NCBI RefSeq assembly: GCF_012769535.1
Contig: NZ_CP046565.1
Coordinates: 1,502,501 to 1,566,500 of the forward strand
Length of the DNA: 64,000 nt
Direction of reading: 5' to 3'
From: Methylococcus geothermalis
GTDB lineage: Bacteria > Pseudomonadota > Gammaproteobacteria > Methylococcales > Methylococcaceae
The translations under genes and the position numbers were made by a program. The notes below the pieces were generated by a model. The model was not told the DNA's origin, ran no database searches, and saw only the letters and a program-made list of their open reading frames with translations. Below, piece after piece: positions 46,838-55,354 of the stretch; position 1 is the stretch's first letter, and each line of letters opens with the position of its first letter.

Positions 46838-49297
46838 TCAGGCCAATTTCTCGAAAAATTCCGCTGCCGGGAGCGGCGGGCTGAAATAGTATCCTTGAAA
46901 GCGCTGACAGCCCCTTTCCTTCAGAAACGCGAGCTGCTCGCGGGTCTCGACGCCTTCGGCGATGGTTTCCAGGTTCAAATGGTAAGCCATCGACAGGATC
47001 GTCTCGACCAGCATGACGTCATTCGGGTCGTTCGGCAAGTCGTCCACGAAGGTTTGCGCAATCTTCAGCTCACTCAGCGGCAACCGTTTCAGATAGGCCA
47101 GCGAGGAGTATCCGGTGCCGAAATCGTCCACCGAAAACCGGATGCCGATTTGCTCCAGGGCGCTCATTTTGGCGATGGCATCGTCGATGTCCGAGACCAG
47201 CAGACCTTCGGTGATTTCGAAAATCAGGCTGTGAGGGTCGGCCCCCGTCCGGTTCAGGATGCGCAGGACCCGTTCCAGGAAATCGGGCTGCTGAAAGCGG
47301 CGGGGGCTGATGTTCGCCGACAGGCGCAGCTTATGTCCCGCCTGTGACAGGCGTACGCTCTCCTTGCAGGTTTGTTCGAACACCCATTCGCCGATCGGCA
47401 GAATCAGGCCGGTGTCTTCGGCCAAGGGGATGAACTTGTCGGGCAGCAGCAGCCCCTCGGTGGGATGTTGCCAGCGCAGCAGCGCTTCCGCGCCGACGGT
47501 CTTGCCTTCGCCATCGACCTGCGGCTGCAGATAGATCTGGAACTCTCCGCGTTCCAGTGCGGCATGCATGTCCCTCTCCAGGGTCAGGCGGGTTTCGGCT
47601 GCCGCCTGCATGGTCGATGCGTAGGCCCTCACCGTATTGCGGCCGGCCGCCTTGGCCTGGTACATGGCCATGTCGGCGGCTTTCAGCAGATCGTCGGCCG
47701 AGCCCGTATCGAAAGGAAACACTGCCGTGCCGATGCTGGCGGTGACGTAATGCTGTCCGCTGGAGAGAAGAAAGGGCCGCTGCAGCATCAGCCTGAGGTT
47801 TTCAGCGACCTCCATGGTATGCCGGGATGCGGGTTCGATGTCGGCATCGAGGCCGTCCAGCAGGATCACGAACTCGTCGCCACCCAGGCGCGCAACCATG
47901 TCGCGCTGGCCGATGCCTTCGGTCAGACGTTCGGCAACTTTGCGCAGCAGCTGGTCTCCGACCGTGTGGCCGCATGCATCGTTGAGATGCTTGAACCGGT
48001 CGAGGTCGACGAACAGCAGCGCACAGCGGGACCCGTCGATGCGACTTTCCCCGACGGCCTGATTCAGCCGTTCGAGAAACAAACGGCGGTTCGGCAGTCC
48101 CGTCAGCGAATCGAAATAAGCCAGTTGCTCGATTTCCTGCTGGGCGCGCTTGCGCTCGCTGATGTCGACGAAGGTTGCGACATAGTGCGTCAGCACCCTC
48201 TCCTCGTTCCGCACGGCCTTGATCGAAAGCCATGCCGGATAGGTATCGCCGTTCTTGCGCCGGGCCGTGACCTCGCCTTTCCAGCAACCCGTCCCGTTCA
48301 AACTTTCCGAGATTTGCGCGGATGTCGCTTCGCCTTCATTCGCGCCGAACCGTAAAAATTCGGACGGTGTGCCGATGATTTCTTCCGGGGCATAGCCGGT
48401 GATTGCGGTATAGCCCGAGTTGACCCGCTGCACGATGCCCTCGGCGTCGGTAATCATGATGGCTTCACTGGTTTCGAAGGCGGTTGCGGCCAGTCGTACG
48501 GCCTCTTCCGCCTGCTTCCGATCGGTCATGTCGCGAGTCACGGCCAGCAGGGCCTCGGCGCGCCCAGGGGGGCCATAGAAAGGTACCGCGTGGGTTTCCA
48601 GCCAGCGCCGGCCGCCCCTGAGGCCGATGACCTGGAATTCCAGCTTGCCGCTTTCGCCTGCCAGCACCCGCCGACTGAAGGCTTCGAACCGTTCACGATC
48701 GTTGGGATCGACGAAGGCGGATATCGGTTTTCCCCGGACTTCTTCGATCGAGCCGGCCTCGATCATCCGAAGTCCCGCCCGGTTCATGTCTATAAGGGTG
48801 CCGTCGGCCCCCACCGTTTTCACGCATTCGGGTTCCGCATCGATGAGTGTGCGCAAGCGTTCCTCCGCCTGCTTCCGCTCCGCGACCTCGTTGGCCAGAT
48901 ATTGATTGAGTTCCAGCAGTTGTTTCGGTGAAGGAATTTGCAGCGCTTGTGGTATCAGGGGCCAGACCAGGACAGCGGTGGCGATGGATAGCACGGCCGT
49001 GATGGCCTTGATGGCTCCGTCCGTCCAGTAGTCGGGGTGCCAAACTGTCCATGCTCCCATGAGATGGGTGCACGCGCAGGCCAGTATGAACAATCCGAAC
49101 AGGAGAAATACGCCCCGGAAAACCACATCCCGCCGCCGTTTCGCGAAATAGAAAAGGGCGATGGAAATCGAATAGTACGCGGCGGCGATGACCAGGTCGG
49201 AAATCACATGCAGCCAGAGCAGCTCCGGAATCCACGCGTAGCAATAGCCATGGGGCAGGTAGTCCAGGGAAGCCTTCAGTACCGTGATCGGTGCCAT
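46838..49297 (-). CDS. Ethylene-receptor-like sensor with PAS-PAS-GGDEF-EAL domains
   Basis: 819-aa inner-membrane protein. Residues about 26-115 form three hydrophobic helices that match plant ETR1: SDLVIAAAY at 33-41 and FILACACTHL at 70-79 align with ISDFFIALAY and FIVLCGATHL. ETR1 residues D25, Y32, I62, C65 and H69, the last two binding Cu(I), correspond here to D34, Y41, I71, C74 and H78. Two PAS domains follow (about 148-265, 270-385), then GGDEF (LGGDEF intact) and EAL (GAEALLRW, EITEG, DDFGTGYSSL, ETIAEGVE kept; KID is KIA). The pattern suggests a copper-dependent sensor controlling c-di-GMP; whether it is cyclase, phosphodiesterase or both is unknown. Confidence 0.9.
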   Translation of the reverse strand: MAPITVLKASLDYLPHGYCYAWIPELLWLHVISDLVIAAAYYSISIALFYFAKRRRDVVFRGVFLLFGLFILACACTHLMGAWTVWHPDYWTDGAIKAITAVLSIATAVLVWPLIPQALQIPSPKQLLELNQYLANEVAERKQAEERLRTLIDAEPECVKTVGADGTLIDMNRAGLRMIEAGSIEEVRGKPISAFVDPNDRERFEAFSRRVLAGESGKLEFQVIGLRGGRRWLETHAVPFYGPPGRAEALLAVTRDMTDRKQAEEAVRLAATAFETSEAIMITDAEGIVQRVNSGYTAITGYAPEEIIGTPSEFLRFGANEGEATSAQISESLNGTGCWKGEVTARRKNGDTYPAWLSIKAVRNEERVLTHYVATFVDISERKRAQQEIEQLAYFDSLTGLPNRRLFLERLNQAVGESRIDGSRCALLFVDLDRFKHLNDACGHTVGDQLLRKVAERLTEGIGQRDMVARLGGDEFVILLDGLDADIEPASRHTMEVAENLRLMLQRPFLLSSGQHYVTASIGTAVFPFDTGSADDLLKAADMAMYQAKAAGRNTVRAYASTMQAAAETRLTLERDMHAALERGEFQIYLQPQVDGEGKTVGAEALLRWQHPTEGLLLPDKFIPLAEDTGLILPIGEWVFEQTCKESVRLSQAGHKLRLSANISPRRFQQPDFLERVLRILNRTGADPHSLIFEITEGLLVSDIDDAIAKMSALEQIGIRFSVDDFGTGYSSLAYLKRLPLSELKIAQTFVDDLPNDPNDVMLVETILSMAYHLNLETIAEGVETREQLAFLKERGCQRFQGYYFSPPLPAAEFFEKLA

Positions 49298-49742
49298 GGC
49301 TGTTCCGTCCTCCTGGCCGCAATTCAGTCTGAGGCGGTGGGAATGCCGGCGCCCTCGGCGCGATGCCGCGGACTGCCCGGATGAGGGAATAACGCTTGCG
49401 TGAGCGGGACCTTCGTCACGAATTTGTCCTCGAGCGTCGTGGCCATCAAAAAAACAAGCTTATCACTCGGCGAGTAATGTTCCAGCTCAAGTATCGCCAC
49501 CTGCTGGTCTGATGCAGGTAGGCGATATCGCGCATCAACCGAGTCATATGACGCGATAGCAGCATACTAAGGCACAAGTCCTTCCTTTCGCCCCCTTCGG
49601 AAATCAATCGGATGGCTCAGCGATGGGTGGGGCGCGAGATTTGCTAAGGCAACGGGGCGCGACATCACGCGCAAGAGATACCGCCTTGTGCTTGTGGATG
49701 AGGCGATCGACCCCGACAAAAAGAAAACAAGGCTTTACGACG
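49298..49742 (+). other. Gene-free stretch with inverted repeats
   Basis: 445 bp with no convincing gene. It contains an imperfect inverted repeat (ATCGCCACCTGC near 49493 and GCAGGTAGGCGAT near 49513) followed by TATCGCG near 49527 and its inverse CGCGATA near 49551. On the minus strand two short open frames (about 39 and 40 codons) are separated by one base at a run of seven T at 49448-49454. The region also holds the promoter of the leftward GGDEF-EAL gene, not pinpointed. Confidence 0.35.
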
Positions 49743-50117
49743 ATGAAAAAACTGTTGCTTGCTACACGACCCGCCGCGCTGTTCAGTGCGCAGCTGCAGG
49801 CCGGATGCAAAACCCCAGACCTCAACGGCACATGGATCATGTACCAGTCCAATCTCGCTGAACAGCACACCGGACGCTGTGAAGTCAGCATCGTTCGGGG
49901 ATCGGCGACCGGCCATTGCGTCATGGGCCATCACATCGAATTCGATGTTACCGGAACCGGCAGTGTGGACAGGAATGGTGCGGCTTCCCTGCAACTGGAT
50001 TTCAGCGGCGGCAGCTCGACTTTTGATCTGCAACTTGCCAGGAATAAACTGTCCTTTGTGGGGCAGTGGAGCAACACTTTCGGTACGGGCGGCATTTCCA
50101 ACGGTGTGAAGCGGTAA
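49743..50117 (+). CDS. Putative secreted or lipoprotein of unknown function
   Basis: 124-aa protein. The N-terminus is KK followed by a hydrophobic stretch and QAGC (C22), so a lipoprotein signal is possible though the hydrophobic core is short and contains Arg and Pro. The mature part has three further cysteines and a beta-rich pattern (LDFSGGSSTFDLQL). Not recognised. Located just outside the left end of the island. Confidence 0.5.
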   Translation: MKKLLLATRPAALFSAQLQAGCKTPDLNGTWIMYQSNLAEQHTGRCEVSIVRGSATGHCVMGHHIEFDVTGTGSVDRNGAASLQLDFSGGSSTFDLQLARNKLSFVGQWSNTFGTGGISNGVKR

Positions 50118-50398
50118 CCGCCAGCTCCGGGAAACAGACTCGCCCCGTGCCGGAGCGTCTCGTTAACGTCCGGTCTTCACCCGCGCTTGTGGATTTGTGC
50201 CGAACCCGTGGTGGGAACCCAGGGGACGGACAGGATGGCTGGCCGTTCCCCTCCCGCGCCTTCCGGCTTCCGGTCGATTGACGGATGGAGAGGCTCATGC
50301 GAAGCGCCCAATAAAAAGCCGGCATTTCTGCGAGAGAGACAATCGAACGTACCTCGTAAGCCGCATTCTGCCTATCACCGCGTCTTTATGATGGAACT

Positions 50399-50420
50399 TC
50401 ATGCCCCCAAATGTGCCCCC
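50399..50420 (+). repeat. 22-bp direct repeat, left copy
   Basis: Identical 22-bp sequence to 55554-55575 (core CCCCCAAATGTGCCCCC). The right copy lies just upstream of the truncated integrase start; such C-rich blocks are familiar upstream of this integrase class. The left copy may mark an integration or recombination site. Confidence 0.8.
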
Positions 50421-50440
50421 TGTTTTTTCATCGGCGTGTT

Positions 50441-51007
50441 CTAGCCCTTTTCATTCAGATACCTATACAGCGTAGCCTCCCCGATCCCGACCGCCCTTGC
50501 CGTCGTCCGCTTGCTGGCCCCGGACGCCAAAAGCTCATCGATCTTCGCGCACAGCTCCGGGGTCAGCTTGGCCGGCGCCCCGAACTTCCGACCCCGCGCC
50601 CGTGCCGCCGCCACGCCTTCGCGCCGCCGCTCGTTGATCAGCTCCCGCTCGAACTGCCCGAACGCGGCTAGCATGCTCAGCATCAGATTCTTGAACGGGT
50701 CATCGTCGGACCCTGAAAAGGTGAGGTTCTCCTTCAAAAACCGGACCGTCACGCCCTTACCCGTGATCTCCCGGACCAATCCCAAAAGCTCCGCCGTGTT
50801 CCGCGCCAGCCGGTCCAGTGAATGGCAGACCAGCGTATCCCCGGCCCGCACGTAGGCCAGGCATTCCGCCAGCACAGGCCGCGCCGTGACGGTCTTCGCG
50901 CTTGCCTTCTCCTCAAAGACCCGATCCAGCGCCACGCCCGCCAATTGCCGGTCCGTGTTTTGCCCGACCGAACTGACCCGGATGTAACCCACGACCTGAT
51001 GTTTCAT
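50441..51007 (-). CDS. Serine recombinase (resolvase family)
   Basis: 188-aa resolvase/invertase. Catalytic serine S12 or S13 lies in YIRVSSVGQNTDRQ; HSLDRLARN and the E-helix FERELINERRREGV match the family; the C-terminus ends in an HTH (TTARAVGIGEATLYRYL). Likely resolves or inverts DNA at the repeats just upstream (51040-51162). Lies at the left end of the island and is transcribed leftwards. Confidence 0.92.
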   Translation of the reverse strand: MKHQVVGYIRVSSVGQNTDRQLAGVALDRVFEEKASAKTVTARPVLAECLAYVRAGDTLVCHSLDRLARNTAELLGLVREITGKGVTVRFLKENLTFSGSDDDPFKNLMLSMLAAFGQFERELINERRREGVAAARARGRKFGAPAKLTPELCAKIDELLASGASKRTTARAVGIGEATLYRYLNEKG

Positions 51008-51039
51008 GATGACGACCTCCCAAAAATGACGAATGGAAC

Positions 51040-51162
51040 ACGATCATAAGTCTATCATAAGTTTTAAAAGCGTTTCCATCGGTCTATCAAAAGTCGAAAA
51101 ATAAACTTTTGATCGACGGTGAAATGCGGGTTTCAGGCCGGTCTATCGCGTCTATCATTAGT
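51040..51162 (+). repeat. Probable resolvase recombination site (res) with repeated half-sites
   Basis: At least five copies of a GTCTATCAWAAGT-like half-site: 51040-51051, 51050-51062, 51082-51094, 51150-51162 in direct orientation and 51105-51117 inverted; a partial copy begins at 51141. The 51082/51105 pair is an inverted dimeric site. Located 33 bp upstream of the resolvase start, where a res site and autoregulatory operator are expected. Confidence 0.7.
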
Positions 51163-51370
51163 ACACAAAATGAGAGACTCCAGGAACAGCCAGCGGACCG
51201 GCGCCGGCTGCACGCTGGCGCCCTGCAACAGGGTCACCCCCAGCGGCACCCGGCCACACCGCGTCACTGGTGAAGGCGAAGGCCTCGATGGGCAGCCTAC
51301 CGCCGACCCGGATCATGTCGCCGACACAGCAGGGTGATTGGACGCTTTGTGGCTCCTTCTGGTCATAGTG

Positions 51371-51410
51371 TCAACCAAGGTGTAAACTGACAACCAAACT
51401 ATCAACCAAG
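51371..51410 (+). promoter_or_regulatory. Triple direct repeat upstream of island operon
   Basis: Three copies of a CAACCAA motif (TCAACCAAG at 51371, ACAACCAAA at 51390, TCAACCAAG at 51402) just before the TIGR04255-family gene. Position and spacing suggest an operator, perhaps for the HTH protein of the same operon. GGAG at 51419-51422, seven bases before the GTG, can serve as ribosome-binding site. Confidence 0.4.
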
Positions 51411-51429
51411 AAGAGATCGGAGCCTACCA

Positions 51430-52230
51430 GTGAGCGAAAGGATGTCGAACGCGCCGGTGTACTACGCGCTTGCGCAGGCGCACTTCAATCCTGTCGCCGC
51501 GATGTCTAAGTACGTGGACCAGATCCAGGATCGACTGCGCCGTGAGGGATACCCGTTGTTCGAGCCGCAACAGGTTACGCACCTGGTTGTGCCGGGGCCA
51601 GGTCAGGCGCAGCAAGTGGAGCCGCAGATCACGCATGTGCATCAGTGGCTCATCACCCGCAGCGACAGCACGGCTGGATTCATCCTCGCCCCGTCGGCCA
51701 TCACGTACCACACGACCCACTACGACACGCACAACGAGTTCATCCCGGAGCTGCTGAGTGGCTTGGCGGCCGTGCACGAGGTGGTTACCCTCGATCACGT
51801 CAGTCGGCTGGGTCTTCGCTATCTGGATGCCGTCTTGCCGCGCGCCGGTGAGAGCGTGGAGCAGTACCTTGTTGGCGGGTTGCATGGGGTCGAGTTCAAT
51901 GCGCAGCCACTTTACAGACTGACAGAATCGGTCTTTAGAACAGAGATTGGCCCACTGGTACCGATGGGGACGCTTGTGGCACGGGTGCATAGGATGACCG
52001 CGCCCTTGGGGTTCCCGCCAGACCTGCAGCCCCACGGCTTGATAATCAATCCGAAATTCGAGGTGAAGGAATCTCGGGCGCATGCGGTCATCGATACGGA
52101 CCATTTCGTCGAAGGCCGCATGCCGATCGACATGGACAAGCTAGGTGAGCAGCTGCTCTCGCTGCATGCGACCATCAAGTCCGTCTTCAGGGCAACGACG
52201 ACGGATCACGCGCGTGACGCGTGGGCCTGA
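51430..52230 (+). CDS. TIGR04255-family protein
   Basis: 266 aa from the GTG at 51430. Overall pattern fits TIGR04255, a sporadically distributed family of unknown function: NAPVYYALAQAHFNPV near the start, SRLGLRYLDAVLP in the middle and FVEGRMPIDMDKLGEQL near the end. No signal or membrane segment. First of three tandem genes (19 then 14 bases apart). The family call is from memory; no search was run. Confidence 0.75.
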   Translation: MSERMSNAPVYYALAQAHFNPVAAMSKYVDQIQDRLRREGYPLFEPQQVTHLVVPGPGQAQQVEPQITHVHQWLITRSDSTAGFILAPSAITYHTTHYDTHNEFIPELLSGLAAVHEVVTLDHVSRLGLRYLDAVLPRAGESVEQYLVGGLHGVEFNAQPLYRLTESVFRTEIGPLVPMGTLVARVHRMTAPLGFPPDLQPHGLIINPKFEVKESRAHAVIDTDHFVEGRMPIDMDKLGEQLLSLHATIKSVFRATTTDHARDAWA

Positions 52231-52249
52231 ACCGGACAAACCAGACGCC

Positions 52250-52897
52250 ATGTACACCGCGACTTTACCTACCCCCCGACCGATGCCGTTTGCCGCGCCG
52301 ATTGGGACTGTTGCCACTGCAGCCTTGGCGCTGATCGGCTCAGCCCTTGCGGTTGGTGGCACCGGCAGTATTTTCGAGATCTCTCGTGCCGGAGACTGGC
52401 GCAGGATGCTGGAGGCACGAGTTCCCTTTCATGTCGATGTTGCGACGGCTGACGACAGCCAGGAACAACACCCTGATCTGCGATCTGCATCTGATCACCT
52501 TGCCAACATCCGCCAGGTGTTGATTCCTGCCATCTCGGATATGGCTTCGGTGCTCGGCGTCTCCAGGCAGGCAATCTACAAGTGGATCAGAGGAGAAGTC
52601 ACACCTGAGCCTGATAAGTTCGAGAGGATTCTTGCCCTGAGCCATGCCGCCGACGCTTTCCGAGATGCCGGCATCCCTCGTGCGTCTTCCTTGCTGAAGA
52701 TGAAGGCATTTGAAGGCCGGTCCTTGATGGACTTCGCCGCTGCCGGCCAGCTCTTGCGGTCGCACATCCAGTCACTTGTCACCGAAGCCAAGGCGATGGA
52801 TGAGGCTTATGACCGATCAGGCTTGGCGAGGTCGAAAGCGAAGCCCTCGGAAGATTGGCGAGCCGAGCTGTCCATTCCCGGGTCCCCCGAGCGATAG
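52250..52897 (+). CDS. Membrane-anchored HTH protein of unknown function
   Basis: 215 aa from the ATG at 52250 (a GTG at 52214 would overlap the previous gene). A hydrophobic segment at about 14-36 (TVATAALALIGSALAVGG) may cross the membrane. A helix-turn-helix follows (ISDMASVLGVSRQAIYKWIRG, about 94-114), then a helical region. It may act as regulator of the operon or as a DNA-binding effector tethered to the membrane. Not recognised as a named family. Confidence 0.7.
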   Translation: MYTATLPTPRPMPFAAPIGTVATAALALIGSALAVGGTGSIFEISRAGDWRRMLEARVPFHVDVATADDSQEQHPDLRSASDHLANIRQVLIPAISDMASVLGVSRQAIYKWIRGEVTPEPDKFERILALSHAADAFRDAGIPRASSLLKMKAFEGRSLMDFAAAGQLLRSHIQSLVTEAKAMDEAYDRSGLARSKAKPSEDWRAELSIPGSPER

Positions 52898-52911
52898 GTC
52901 GGGGGCGATGG

Positions 52912-53760
52912 ATGCTGGCGCGCGATACGGACTGGCGACAGGGTGATCTTCTAACTTGCGAGGCCGCTGCTGCATTGGGTTTGGTCGGCGCGGCCGACCA
53001 AGGGCGCCGCGTCATCGTCATCACCCATGACTGCGACTTGCCGCATGACAGCGAGCTGTGCGTCGAGGTCATCGTGGCCGAGGTCATGAAGGAGCCTGAT
53101 CCACAGCTCTCATACGCCAAGCATCCACGACGACTCCAACTCGCCTACGAGGGCGGCGACGCTGCGCCGTTGATTCTTGAGCTCCGGCATGGTGATCGCC
53201 GCAGCGTACCGAAAGGCGACTTCGCCGAGCGCGCAGTCAAAGACAACAGCCTCGCGCTGCCGGTTGACGCGAAGCGTGCCCTGAAGCAGTGGCTTGCTGC
53301 GCGATACGGCCGACCGGCCTTCCCCAATGCTTTCGAGGAGCGGCTGCGCAAGCTCTCTGGCAAGCGCACCGTCGAGCAGCTGATCGCCAAGATTTTGGAG
53401 CCCGACGCGAAGTACCTGGTCGGGCTGTTCTTCGATCTGGGTGAGCAGCGAGGCGCAGAAGTGGGCGAAGGGGAGCCCTATGCGCTTTCAGTGTCCGTTG
53501 TCTACGACGTCACCGAGGGTGGCACCGAAGCGAGGCTGTCGGCTGAGCGGGTCGCCGGGCAGCTGCGCGATCTGTTCGAAAAGACCTACGGCAAGCCCGA
53601 CGTTGCCACGGAGATCGCGCTCGACGCTTGCGAAGCCGTGGCAGACACGCGCCTGACGCTGGCTGACCTGCGCCGCGTGGATCAGTGGCGCTTGGAGTAC
53701 ATCAGCCTACGAGATGAGGGGCAAGGCGACTTTCTGCCGGTGGGTGAAATGCCGGCGTAG
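52912..53760 (+). CDS. Uncharacterised protein with a THDCDL motif
   Basis: 282 aa from the ATG at 52912; a 19-codon N-terminal extension is possible but overlaps the previous gene. Near the N-terminus WRQGDLL and then VIVITHDCDLPHDSELC (about 33-49) form a conserved-looking HDCD core. The remainder is mixed alpha/beta, cytoplasmic, with no obvious nuclease or NTPase motif. Third gene of the operon; followed by a clear terminator. Confidence 0.72.
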   Translation: MLARDTDWRQGDLLTCEAAAALGLVGAADQGRRVIVITHDCDLPHDSELCVEVIVAEVMKEPDPQLSYAKHPRRLQLAYEGGDAAPLILELRHGDRRSVPKGDFAERAVKDNSLALPVDAKRALKQWLAARYGRPAFPNAFEERLRKLSGKRTVEQLIAKILEPDAKYLVGLFFDLGEQRGAEVGEGEPYALSVSVVYDVTEGGTEARLSAERVAGQLRDLFEKTYGKPDVATEIALDACEAVADTRLTLADLRRVDQWRLEYISLRDEGQGDFLPVGEMPA

Positions 53761-53860
53761 GGGGCCGGGATAGCCGCGCCATCGCGATGGGTTCCGCCCA
53801 AACCCGCACTGGTTGTAGATGTCGGTTTTCTTTTTGGCTAAGGTCCACCACCACTTTTCC

Positions 53861-53893
53861 AAGGCCAGACTTCGCTCTGGCCTTTTCCTTTTC
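53861..53893 (+). terminator. Rho-independent terminator after the island operon
   Basis: Perfect 9-bp stem AAGGCCAGA (53861-53869) and TCTGGCCTT (53876-53884), 6-base loop, followed by a T-rich run (TTTTCCTTTTCC). About 100 bp after the third operon gene, closing the cassette before the IS element. Confidence 0.8.
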
Positions 53894-54019
53894 CGCCGTA
53901 GCGCCGAGTTATAGTCGGAACTGGTGTATGAGCCAGGGGGGTGATGGCTTGAACGGGTGGCGTACCCTGCTGACAATTCGGTTGTCGAGACTGAAAAGCA
54001 GCATTGAGGTGAGTACGCC

Positions 54020-55309
54020 ATGAGCAAGGTTACGCAGGACGAGGAGAAAAAGGCAACGGAGCTGGGGCTGGGTCTGGAGGATTTGATCCGAAGGGGTGCC
54101 CGCGAGTTGATCCAGAAGGCCATCGAGACGGAGTTGGGGGAGTTGCTGAGCCGGTACGGGAACGTGCGCACATGGGGCGGTCAGCGGGCCATTGTCCGCA
54201 ACGGTGATTTGCCGGAACGCGAGGTGCTGACGGCGGTCGGGCCGGTGTCGGTGCGGGTGCCGAAGGTCCGGGACCGTTCGGGGAGCGGGGTGAAGTTCAA
54301 CTCGGCCTTGGTGCCGCCGTATGTGCGCCGTTCCGGTCGTATCTGCGCGGCCTTGCCGTGGCTGTATCTGAAAGGGATCTCGACCGGGGATCTGCAGGAG
54401 GCCCTAACGGTGCTGGTCGGTGACCAGGCCAAGGGCCTATCAGCGAATGTGGTGAGTCGCTTGAAGGCCGATTGGGCTCGGGAGTATCAGGCGTGGGCAC
54501 GGCGGGATCTGTCCGAACAGCGCTACGTGTACTGGTGGGCCGATGGGGTCCACACCGGCGTCCGTGAAGAGGACGACCCGCGGCTGTGTCTGCTGGTGAT
54601 CATCGGCGTACGGTGCGACGGCAGGAAGGAACTCGTTGCCTTGGCGGATGGCTTCCGTGAAGCGAAAGCGTCCTGGCTCGACGTGCTGCGGGACCTCAAG
54701 ACCCGCGGTCTGACCGAGGGGCCACGCCTGGCGATCGGCGACGGGGCGCTGGGCTTCTGGGCCGCAATGGACGAGGTCTACGCCGAGACCCGCCATCAGC
54801 GGTGTGGGTTTCACAAGATGGGCAATGTCCTGAGCAGCCTGCCGAAAGCCTTACAGAGCCAAGCCAAGGCCGCGCTCCAGGCGATCTGGATGGCGCCCAC
54901 GCGGCGCGAGGCGGAGCAGGCGTTTGACCGCTGCGTGCAGAGCTATCAAGCAACGTACCCGAAGGCCACCGAGAAATTGACCAAGGACCGGGCGGCCCCT
55001 GAGCCTGCCGAAGGGCGGCCCTGCTGGCCTTCCATGACTTGCCGGCGGAGCACTGGCAGCAGCTACGGACCACCCACCCGATCGAGTCCACGTTCGCGAC
55101 GGTCCGCCACCGTACCACACGCGCCAAGAACTGCCTGTCGCGGTCAACGTTCCTCGGGCTGGCGTTCAAGCTGATGGAGGAGGCGGCGAAATCCTGGCGG
55201 CGCATTCGCGGCGCCGAACGCATCCCGGACTTGACTTTCCGGCGTGGTGTTTGAAGATGGGATCCCGGTGACCGACGACCCACCGGAACAGCAGGTATTG
55301 GCCGCCTGA
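54020..55309 (+). pseudogene. IS256-family transposase, frameshifted
   Basis: DDE transposase with D175 (WWADGVH), D241 (AIGDGALGF) and the glutamate in HPIESTF, all conserved. The first frame runs 54020 to about 54998; then a 23-bp insertion shifts it, and the reading resumes as LLAFHDLPAEHWQQL (55021 on). A second one-base shift near 55249 separates the last residues (FEDGIPVTDDPPEQQ). So the gene is probably inactive unless frameshifting occurs. Confidence 0.88.
54992..55021 (+). repeat. 16-bp insertion with 7-bp flanking duplication inside the transposase
   Basis: GCGGCCC at 54992-54998 is repeated at 55015-55021; between them lies CTGAGCCTGCCGAAGG. Removing one copy and the 16-mer restores an unbroken reading frame (TKDRAALLAFHD). 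The 16-mer resembles the CCTTCGRCAGGCTCAGG core of dispersed repeats seen in many bacterial genomes. Confidence 0.8.
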
Positions 55310-55354
55310 TCAGCCTTGTGCTAATGGCCCATACACCAGATTTGACATTAGCTC

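Larger units (their letters stand above)
53902..55354 (+). mobile_element. IS256-family insertion sequence
   Basis: Terminal inverted repeats: left end 53906-53934 (GAGTTATAGTCGGAACTGG...) and right end about 55324-55354, which read in reverse share GAG, GTC and CTGGTGTATG. Flanking CCGCCGTAG (53893-53901) and CCGCCGAAG (55355-55363) could be a 9-bp target duplication with one mismatch; this is uncertain. The right end interrupts an integrase gene. Confidence 0.8.

Noticed and set aside
51119..51337. 72-codon plus-strand frame before the island operon
   Set aside because: Begins inside the resolvase repeat array and shows no protein-like pattern.
53707..54171. 154-codon minus-strand frame across the IS left end
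   Set aside because: Crosses the operon terminator and IS end, so it is chimeric; serine-rich part is the shadow of the transposase.
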